This document shows positions 1 to 4,548 of a stretch of DNA of 7,116 bases, in pieces. This DNA comes from Dehalococcoidia bacterium (GTDB lineage Bacteria > Chloroflexota > Dehalococcoidia > UBA6926). The stretch is from positions 1 through 7,116 of the forward strand of contig JAAXGS010000041.1 of the NCBI GenBank assembly GCA_012271225.1, in the 5' to 3' direction. The stretch's first letter is position 1. Every line of letters begins with the position of its first letter. Both the position numbers and the translations under genes were made by a program. The notes under the pieces are model-generated. The model did not search any database. It was given only the letters and a program-made list of their open reading frames with translations, and was not told where the DNA came from.

Positions 1-45
1 GCGCAGAATGTCAAACAACAGGCGCATCCCGCGGGGTGGCGTCAT
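1..45 (-). CDS. Possible N-terminus of an unidentified protein, cut by the left edge
   Basis: An ATG at 45-43 on the minus strand opens a frame that stays open to the window edge, giving 15 residues (MTPPRGMRLLFDILR). An in-frame TGA lies four codons upstream (60-58), so if this is a gene it starts here or at the internal ATG at 27-25. A GAGG about nine bases upstream could act as a weak Shine-Dalgarno site. It would follow the ADP-ribosylglycohydrolase gene on the same strand after a gap of about 48 bases. Fifteen residues are too few to identify a family, and the frame could be open by chance. Confidence 0.25.
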   Translation of the reverse strand, partial: MTPPRGMRLLFDILR

Positions 46-93
46 CTCCGGTTGACCTCAGGGGCCGCTCCTCTTGTTATTCATCTGGACTCC

Positions 94-1063
94 CTATGGC
101 TCTGTGAATGATTTCCCCGTACTCCCCTGTACTCCGTAGAGATAGAGGTTATCCGCCATCGCCGCAATCTCCGTCGCCATGGCGAGCCGTTCCAGCCACT
201 CACACGGGATGGCTTCTGCGCCGTAGTGCGCTCCGGCAAGCTGTCCGTAGATCGCCGCTGTCGTATCAGCGTCATCGCCGAGGTTGGCAGCCAGAAGAGC
301 GCCTTCACGGAAGTTCTGGGCTTTGTGAAAGGCCCACAGCGCCGCCTCCAGTGACTTCACGACGTAGCCCGTTCCCCTGATCTCCGGAGGTTCTCTGTCC
401 TTGAATGATCCATGGGCGATGGCGGCGATCCTTTCAGCAAGCGGGCGACGTTCCCACAGGCCCTGGACAGGGCAGTATCCGGAGGAGAGGATACGGCTCT
501 TGTCGACGCCGTTCAGAGCGCCAATGAGCAGGCCTGCGAAATAAGCGGCAGGCATCGACCGCCTCTCTCGCCGCGTGGGTTGTGCGGGAACTGTCGGCGC
601 TGCGCTCAATGGCCAGAGCGGCATCACTGGCAAAGCGCATGGGCACGGGAGCGAGACGCATCAGCGATCCGTTTCCGGCGGACGATGGGTCGGAGGAGCC
701 TGCCCACGAGTCCCCGATTTCGCTGAAACGAGATAATGCGCGAGCCACGGTGTTCCCAATGTCGAAACATGACCCGGTCGACGACATGTAGCCCGTGTCC
801 CGCCATCTCACGTAGCGTTGCATCTGGTCTGCGGCGTCGAACTCGCCGCTCTCAATCAAGCTTGTGGCCAGGCAGAGGGCCATGGACGTGTCATCAGTCC
901 ATTGGCCGGGCTCTAACCGGAACGGACCCCCGCCGATCATGTCGCTGATTGGTTGGAAGGAGCCCGGCGGGCAGAACTCCAGGGTTGTGCCCAGAGCGTC
1001 CCCGACCGCCAGCCCAAGCAGGCATCCGTGGAAGCGGTCACGCGCCCTGTCGTCGTGCATCAC
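94..1063 (-). pseudogene. ADP-ribosylglycohydrolase family protein, broken by a single-base frameshift
   Basis: Homologue of the DraG/ARH family, Mg-dependent hydrolases that remove ADP-ribose from proteins or small molecules. The first frame (from 1063) carries the N-terminal GCLLGLAVGDALG (13-25), the metal-binding WTDDTSMAL (55-63) and GNGSLMRLAP (130-139). It is colinear up to EAVDACR and then turns into unrelated sequence that stops at 434. The family sequence resumes in the next frame at YFAGLLIGALNG and includes the second metal motif GDDADTTAAIYGQLAG and IPCEWLERL, ending at TAG 96-94. Dropping one A:T pair at about 543-544 joins the halves into one protein of about 322 residues, normal for the family. 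The start is GTG 1063 or ATG 1060; an AGGCGGG at 1075-1069 is a modest ribosome site. All catalytic motifs survive, so this is either a very recent mutation or a sequence error. Confidence 0.88.
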
Positions 1064-1172
1064 GTCATCCCGCCTGCGACGGCTCAGTGCAGTTCAGGAT
1101 GGACGCGACTAGTTCCCGGGTCTCAGGCGAAGGTGGGCAGTGCAATCGCTGTCTTCCCTCCGGTCAATGACG

Positions 1173-1249
1173 TGGTGGGCGATACAGGACTCGAACCTGT
1201 GACCTCTTCCGTGTGAAGGAAGCGCTCTAACCAACTGAGCTAACCGCCC
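1173..1249 (-). tRNA. tRNA-Val(CAC), CCA encoded
   Basis: Folds as a complete cloverleaf. Acceptor stem GGGCGGT pairs with ATCGCCC (one G-T pair), D stem GCTC/GAGC, anticodon stem CTTCC/GGAAG around the loop TTCACAC (anticodon CAC, valine), and T arm ACAGG-TTCGAGT-CCTGT. Discriminator A is followed by an encoded CCA (1175-1173). It lies 29 bases downstream of the tRNA-Met gene on the same strand and is probably co-transcribed with it. Confidence 0.97.
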
Positions 1250-1278
1250 CCATCCCTGGCGGGAAGTCCTCGTCTCCA

Positions 1279-1353
1279 TGGTGGCAACGGCAGGATTCGA
1301 ACCTGCGACCTAGCGCTTATGAAGCGCCCGCTCTGCCGCTGAGCTACGTTGCC
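1279..1353 (-). tRNA. tRNA-Met(CAT), elongator type, CCA encoded
   Basis: Complete cloverleaf. Acceptor GGCAACG/CGTTGCC is fully paired, D stem GCTC/GAGC, anticodon stem GGCGC/GCGCT (one G-T pair) with loop TTCATAA (anticodon CAT), and T arm GCAGG-TTCGAAT-CCTGC. Discriminator A is followed by encoded CCA (1281-1279). The paired first base (G1-C72) and the lack of the GGG/CCC anticodon-stem pairs argue against an initiator tRNA. An Ile2 tRNA, whose CAT is modified by TilS to read AUA, cannot be fully excluded by eye, but the body resembles elongator Met. Confidence 0.93.
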
Positions 1354-1372
1354 GCGCGTTCTTGGCGTTCCC

Positions 1373-1401
1373 ATGATACGCGCGGCGGGAAAGGGGGTCA
1401 A
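1373..1401 (-). promoter_or_regulatory. Sigma70-type promoter for the tRNA-Met/tRNA-Val pair
   Basis: Read on the minus strand, TTGACC (1401-1396) and TATCAT (1378-1373) are separated by exactly 17 bases; each hexamer matches the consensus at five of six positions. The predicted start of transcription lies about 12-14 bases before the mature 5' end of tRNA-Met at 1353, so a short leader would be removed by RNase P. This is the best promoter seen in the window. Confidence 0.8.
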
Positions 1402-1501
1402 AGCGGCGCGCTCCTCTATGCCATGGGGGCGCGGAAAGTGGGGCAGTGGGGCGTGTTTGTCATACCCCGCGGGGAGAAAGCACGCGGCAAGCGCCTGCCG
1501 G

Positions 1502-1526
1502 CCCGCCGCGCCGGAGGCGCGGCGGG
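1502..1526 (+). terminator. GC-rich perfect hairpin, terminator-like
   Basis: An 11-bp perfect inverted repeat (CCCGCCGCGCC, loop GGA, GGCGCGGCGGG) is followed on the plus strand by TGTTTCT, a weak U-tract. On the minus strand no T-run follows it, so any terminator activity would be for plus-strand transcripts. No annotated plus-strand gene lies upstream, so its purpose is unclear: it could end a short unrecognised RNA or insulate the divergent promoters. Confidence 0.45.
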
Positions 1527-1567
1527 TGTTTCTGCGCTCCGGGACATGCCTGCCGTCACGCGGCGGC

Positions 1568-1573
1568 TATACT
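1568..1573 (+). promoter_or_regulatory. Possible -10 box for the plus-strand hypothetical gene
   Basis: TATACT matches the sigma70 -10 consensus at five of six positions and lies 99 bases before the ATG at 1673, in an otherwise GC-rich stretch. No good -35 hexamer lies 16-18 bases upstream (the sequence there is near CATGCC) and there is no extended TG motif, so this is tentative. Confidence 0.3.
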
Positions 1574-1657
1574 TTCCTGAGCAAACAGGGCCGTTCGACG
1601 TGACGGCTCCCTGCGGGGCGGGCATGACGCCTCGCAGCGATGTTCAGGGACACAGAC

Positions 1658-1665
1658 AGAGGAGG
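1658..1665 (+). promoter_or_regulatory. Shine-Dalgarno site that sets the start at 1673
   Basis: AGAGGAGG lies seven bases before ATG 1673. The upstream in-frame ATG at 1640 has no comparable site, so the shorter protein is preferred. Confidence 0.75.
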
Positions 1666-1672
1666 CCCGGCC

Positions 1673-2089
1673 ATGCAGGGAATGACGCCATCGCCGTCCG
1701 CGGATCCGCTGACTCTCCGCGCCCGCAGCGACTCCGTTCTGCAGAGGAGCGTGGGCGATCTGCGGGACACCCTGCTTGCGGCAATCGAGCAGATTGAGCG
1801 CTTTCCGTATGTGTTTCCGGACTCGCCTCTTGAGGCCATTGAGGTGGAGCCCCGTGAGATGGAATCGCCGGACCGCGGCCCGATTGTCGTCTGTCCGGAC
1901 GGGGAGATCTATGAGTTGGTCGTCCGCGCGACGTTTGAGACGCTCGGCGCGCAGGAGTACGCGGACCGGCGGGAGGAAATCAGGCCCCTCGATCTCCCTC
2001 TCCACGAGTACATCGCCTACCTCTACAGCGCGATTCTGGCTGTGACCGGGTATCTCCACAGAACCGCGGAGGAGCAGGCGCGGCGCTAG
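1673..2089 (+). CDS. Hypothetical acidic protein, 138 aa
   Basis: I do not recognise this protein. The start at 1673 has a strong AGAGGAGG site; an alternative start at 1640 would add 11 residues. The N-terminal ~25 residues are polar and probably disordered. Residues 26-45 look helical (LQRSVGDLRDTLLAAIEQIE), and the middle (about 53-90) alternates hydrophobic and charged residues with a short turn CPDGEIYELVV (74-84), suggesting beta structure. The C-terminus is helical (HEYIAYLYSAILAVTGYLHR, 111-130), amphipathic and tyrosine-rich rather than a clear membrane span. No signal peptide is visible. Codon use (mixed Glu, Asp, Ile and Tyr codons in a balanced protein) supports real coding on this strand. 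It is the only complete plus-strand gene in the window, converging on the gamma-carbonic-anhydrase gene. Confidence 0.72.
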   Translation: MQGMTPSPSADPLTLRARSDSVLQRSVGDLRDTLLAAIEQIERFPYVFPDSPLEAIEVEPREMESPDRGPIVVCPDGEIYELVVRATFETLGAQEYADRREEIRPLDLPLHEYIAYLYSAILAVTGYLHRTAEEQARR

Positions 2090-2098
2090 CGCCGCGCC
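2077..2098. repeat. 22-base perfect palindrome over the stop codon
   Basis: GGCGCGGCGC-TA-GCGCCGCGCC reads identically on both strands and contains the TAG stop (2087-2089) of the plus-strand gene. It lies between two convergent genes and would form a very stable hairpin in RNA from either direction. No U-tract follows on either strand, so intrinsic termination is unproven; an mRNA 3'-end stabiliser or bidirectional transcription block is plausible. Confidence 0.6.
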
Positions 2099-2207
2099 GC
2101 CGACGTTGCCGTGGGGCAGGGACGCGGGCGTTCCGCCCCGTCCCAATCCGTGACGCGCGGCGCTGACCGGGCCGCGCGGGAGCTGGCCACCGAGCCAGCA
2201 CGGCGCC

Positions 2208-2738
2208 CTAGCCGATGACCTTGAACGAGTCGCTCAGGTAATCGTCCTTGCTGCGGAGGTAGGCCTGCAGAGGGCCCTGCTGCACCTGGCGAAGGCGGTC
2301 ATCCACCTCCCGCGCGGGCTTTGCGGGACTGCCCATGACGAGCGTGTTGGGTTCAATCTTCGCGCCGGGCGTGACGAGCGATCCCGCGCCAACGATTGCG
2401 CCCTCGCCAATCTCGATCTCCGCCGGGCCGGGCGCGCCAACGCATCGCGCGCCGTTCGCAATCAGGACGTTATCTCCCGTCTTCACATGATGGACAAGCG
2501 TCATGTGCGCAATCACGCAGTTCGCGCCAATGGTGGTCTCCTCATGGAGGACCGCGCCGTCCTGAATGTTGGTGTTCTCCCCAACGGTGATGCGGCCGGA
2601 ATCGCCCCGCAGCGTGGCGTTGAACCACACGCTGACGTTTGGCCCGATGACAACGTCTCCGATGACGCTTGCGGATGGCGCGATGAACGCCGTTGGATGA
2701 ATCTGCGGCGTCTTTCCGTTGATTGAGTAGATGGCCAT
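2208..2738 (-). CDS. Gamma-class carbonic anhydrase family protein (left-handed beta-helix)
   Basis: A 176-residue hexapeptide-repeat protein of the gamma-carbonic anhydrase/YrdA/PaaY/CaiE group, usually cytosolic trimers with metal sites between subunits. Repeats such as ASVIGDVVIGPNVSVWFN (23-40), IGANCVIAH (70-78), TGDNVLIANG (87-96) and IGEGAIVGAG (110-119) give the beta-helix. The family motif RGD (44-46), Gln59-Asp60 and the three zinc-ligand histidines His65, His78 and His83 (H-x12-H-x4-H, as in Cam) are all present. The C-terminal GSPAKPAREV is typical. Relative to common members there is an extra turn of about five residues (GAPGPAE, 101-107). It lacks the acidic loop with the proton-shuttle Glu of archaeal Cam, so carbonic anhydrase activity is not assured; many relatives have other or unknown roles. 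AAGGAG (2751-2746) lies seven bases before the ATG. It is last in the MaoC cluster, 32 bases downstream. Confidence 0.93.
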   Translation of the reverse strand: MAIYSINGKTPQIHPTAFIAPSASVIGDVVIGPNVSVWFNATLRGDSGRITVGENTNIQDGAVLHEETTIGANCVIAHMTLVHHVKTGDNVLIANGARCVGAPGPAEIEIGEGAIVGAGSLVTPGAKIEPNTLVMGSPAKPAREVDDRLRQVQQGPLQAYLRSKDDYLSDSFKVIG

Positions 2739-2770
2739 GTCATTTCTCCTTCCGTCCGTTGCGCGCCGCG

Positions 2771-3235
2771 CTACGCGGGCGGCGTTGTTCTGATGGTCAT
2801 CACCGCCGTGCCGCCCTGCGGCCTCTGGTTGTCCGGCCGTTCCAAATAGACGTCCATCTCAAGGATGACGTGGTCGGCGTGATCCTGGCGATCCGTCACA
2901 ACACCGGTCGCGGTGAGCGTCTCCCCCTGGGTGATGGGTTGGCGGAAGACGCAATCGAGCTTGGAGACGCGGCCGTGCGGGAACCAGCGCTGAATGGCGG
3001 CGGCCATCGCCATCATACCCAGATTGCCGGGCACGATCATGTTTCCGAACCCCTCGCTGCGCGCGGTCTCCTGGTCCGTGAAGCGGCTTGGGCCGCTCAT
3101 TCGTCCCTCACCGCTCTCGTCGTCTCCTATCCAGCCTGAGAGGTCCAGCATCTCCCGCACCAAATCCGGGTCTGCGGTCCACTCCATGGGCGGGATTTCA
3201 TCTCCGATGTCGGCGAGAATGTGCTCCGTAGTCAT
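2771..3235 (-). CDS. MaoC-like dehydratase subunit lacking the catalytic dyad
   Basis: A 154-residue single hot-dog protein of the MaoC/acyl dehydratase family, whose members hydrate enoyl-CoA/ACP or dehydrate 3-hydroxyacyl thioesters. The segment D-x3-A-x3-GF (54-63) with following IVPGNLGMMAMAAAIQ (67-82) matches the family helix. The second half (SKLDCVFRQPITQGETLTAT, 91-110, and a final strand GGTAVMTIRT) is classic hot-dog sheet. The hydratase dyad Asp-x4-His that should precede the helix is absent: by alignment the Asp position is about Ser47 and the His position Phe52, and the usual IxHG is IVPG. The ATG overlaps the TGA of the upstream partner by four bases (ATGA), and GGAGG (3247-3243) lies seven bases before it, indicating coupled translation and a probable heterodimer. 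Confidence 0.85.
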   Translation of the reverse strand: MTTEHILADIGDEIPPMEWTADPDLVREMLDLSGWIGDDESGEGRMSGPSRFTDQETARSEGFGNMIVPGNLGMMAMAAAIQRWFPHGRVSKLDCVFRQPITQGETLTATGVVTDRQDHADHVILEMDVYLERPDNQRPQGGTAVMTIRTTPPA

Positions 3236-3744
3236 GGCGATGCCTCCGCGCCCCGCTCAGGCGGTGGAGCGACGCCGGGCGCGCGGTAGACCATGGAGTC
3301 GCGGGCCCGGGCGACCAGTTCATGGTCCTGGTTGCGGAACAGGATTTCCCACACCTCAAACGCCATTGTCCCGGAGCGGCCTGTTTTGGAGTACACATCC
3401 TGCAGGATAGCGGAGCGCGTCAACGTATCCCCCACGTAGATGGGGCGGTAGAGCTCGATCGCGCGGCCCGCGTTCAGTCCCACCGTCGCCCCCTCCAGCT
3501 TGACGTCCGCGCCAACCTCCTGACCGCGGCTGAAGAAGACGTTGAGCATGGCGATGGGCGCCTCACGCCGCTCCCCCTCCGGCAGCGCGGCGCGCGGGTG
3601 TCCGGTCAACTCCATGTACCGATCCACCCCCGCCTCCGTGAGCGTAATCGCCCCGGCGGGTTGCTCTTTCCGCAGAATCTCCGCGTTATAGGTGAGTTGC
3701 GGCGCCTGCGCCGCAGCGCCGCCCGCGTCTTCCGGTATCGTCAT
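3232..3744 (-). CDS. FAS1-like/MaoC N-type dehydratase subunit
   Basis: A 170-residue protein resembling the MaoC N-terminal (FAS1-like) dehydratase domain, the partner type in two-subunit hydratases such as mycobacterial HadAB/HadBC or ChsH1-ChsH2. The start at 3744 is chosen because AGGAGG (3758-3753) sits eight bases upstream; the frame is open further back to 3837, but that would overlap the PHP gene and add basic, non-homologous sequence. The pattern AIELYRPIYVGDTLTRSAIL (95-114), DVYSKTGRSGTMAFEVWEIL (116-135) and RNQDHELVARARDSMVYR (137-154) is diagnostic for the hot-dog sheet of this group. The region LTGHPRAALPEGERREAPIA (46-65), where active hydratases carry GDxNPxH, shows no Asp-x4-His. 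It is 28 bases downstream of the PHP gene and overlaps the MaoC-like gene by four bases. Confidence 0.85.
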   Translation of the reverse strand: MTIPEDAGGAAAQAPQLTYNAEILRKEQPAGAITLTEAGVDRYMELTGHPRAALPEGERREAPIAMLNVFFSRGQEVGADVKLEGATVGLNAGRAIELYRPIYVGDTLTRSAILQDVYSKTGRSGTMAFEVWEILFRNQDHELVARARDSMVYRAPGVAPPPERGAEASP

Positions 3745-3752
3745 GCTCCGGG

Positions 3753-3758
3753 CCTCCT
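3753..3758 (-). promoter_or_regulatory. Shine-Dalgarno site fixing the start of the FAS1-like subunit
   Basis: AGGAGG on the minus strand, eight bases before ATG 3744. It lies in the 28-base gap after the PHP stop codon and argues against the longer frame starting at 3837. Confidence 0.75.
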
Positions 3759-3772
3759 GCCGTTTCGGCGGA

Positions 3773-4426
3773 TTATGCGTGTTGCGTGTCCTCGGTCCGC
3801 ACCGCGGTGAACTCGTCCGCCCGCAGCGCCTCCACAAGCTCTCCTTCAGAGGAGATCGGGCTGCTGAACCCGGTCACGCAGCGGGCGATGGCGCTGACGA
3901 AGTGCGCGTCGCTTCCCCCAATTCCAGAGTAACCCCGTTCCGCAACCAGCCGCTCCGCCGCCGCGGCCTCCTCCGGGCGGTTGCCGCCGTTCAGCGCCTC
4001 AACGATGGACACCTGCGGGAACTCAATCCCATCCGCCATCCACGCGGCCAGTCCGATGCCGGCCCGGCCCGGATGCGCGGGTATGGCGATGCCGCCGGTG
4101 GCCTCCGCCGCGTCCATCAACCGAAAGGGATCCATGGTGACATCCGTGGGATCGATCTTCCGAACAAGATCAGCCGTGATTCCGTAGACCAGAAAGTGCC
4201 CGTAGCGCGTGTCGAGTTCCGCCCCCTTGAGAACGGTCACGCCGAACTCCCTCGCCAGCGCCGAGTAGTCGACGTCCAGAGAGAACTGGCGATGCTCCGT
4301 CAGGACGATGCCGTCGATGTCCACGCCCCGCCGCCGCAGAGTGCCGATCCACTTGAGGTACTGTTCCACCGTTGCGCGGGAATCGTCAGACGCCACGGAG
4401 TGAGCGTGCAGGTCATAGTAGTGCAT
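3773..4426 (-). CDS. PHP-domain metal-dependent phosphoesterase
   Basis: A 217-residue stand-alone PHP protein (polymerase and histidinol phosphatase fold), a group that hydrolyses phosphomonoesters or phosphodiesters with a multinuclear metal centre. The metal ligands of the family can be seen: DLHAHS (5-10, His7 and His9), Asp14/Asp15, LTEH (42-45), GAE (68-70), GHFLVYG (76-82), AHPGR (117-121) and GGSDAH (170-175). It is a compact version without polymerase or extra domains. An in-frame TGA lies five codons upstream, so ATG 4426 is the only sensible start, but no clear Shine-Dalgarno site precedes it. It is first in the cluster with the two dehydratase subunits (28-base gap to the next gene). 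The substrate cannot be told from sequence; nucleotide phosphates such as 3',5'-bisphosphates are known for some relatives. Confidence 0.92.
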   Translation of the reverse strand: MHYYDLHAHSVASDDSRATVEQYLKWIGTLRRRGVDIDGIVLTEHRQFSLDVDYSALAREFGVTVLKGAELDTRYGHFLVYGITADLVRKIDPTDVTMDPFRLMDAAEATGGIAIPAHPGRAGIGLAAWMADGIEFPQVSIVEALNGGNRPEEAAAAERLVAERGYSGIGGSDAHFVSAIARCVTGFSSPISSEGELVEALRADEFTAVRTEDTQHA

Positions 4427-4521
4427 GCGGGTTTTGGATCAGGCTGTGGCGCGCGTCACCGCCGCGCCGGCGCCGGCATGTTCCACGGAACTCGCGGACG
4501 CGGGGCTATACGAACTGAATC

Positions 4522-4540
4522 ACTCATACCCGGGATGAGT
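4522..4540. repeat. Short inverted repeat between the DXR-like and PHP genes
   Basis: ACTCAT and ATGAGT flank a 7-base loop (ACCCGGG) in the 122-base gap starting just after the DXR-like stop codon. The 6-bp stem is modest and no T-run follows on the minus strand, so it is at best a weak terminator or a protein-binding dyad. Confidence 0.35.
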
Positions 4541-4548
4541 CGCCGCGT

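Larger units (their letters stand above)
1354..1672. other. Non-coding divergent region between the tRNA pair and the plus-strand gene
   Basis: About 319 bases with no convincing gene. It holds the tRNA promoter near its left end, a CCCCGCGGGG palindrome at 1465-1474, a perfect GC-rich hairpin at 1502-1526, a possible -10 box at 1568-1573, and the Shine-Dalgarno site of the plus-strand gene at its right end. Open frames that cross it on either strand have low-complexity, arginine- and alanine-rich translations typical of chance frames in GC-rich DNA. Confidence 0.6.

Noticed and set aside
537..550. Programmed ribosomal frameshift in the ADP-ribosylglycohydrolase gene
   Set aside because: The junction CGC-TTA-TTT-CGC has no classic slippery heptamer, no nearby stop codon or rare-codon pause that I recognise, and the family is not known to use recoding; a mutation or sequence error is simpler.
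1131..1172. Promoter for the ADP-ribosylglycohydrolase gene (minus-strand TTGACC near 1167)
   Set aside because: The hexamer 17 bases downstream (TGCACT) is a poor -10, and read-through from the tRNA promoter is equally possible.
1279..1353. Initiator tRNA-fMet
   Set aside because: The acceptor has a paired first base (G1-C72) and the anticodon stem lacks the three G-C pairs of initiator tRNAs.
1556..2146. Long minus-strand open frame opposite the plus-strand hypothetical gene
   Set aside because: Its translation is arginine-rich with no family motif and no ribosome site, and it is antisense to a frame with better composition and a strong Shine-Dalgarno; it is a chance frame in GC-rich DNA.
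4522..4540. Intrinsic terminator after the DXR-like gene
   Set aside because: The stem is only six base pairs and is not followed by a T-run on the minus strand; kept only as a short inverted repeat.
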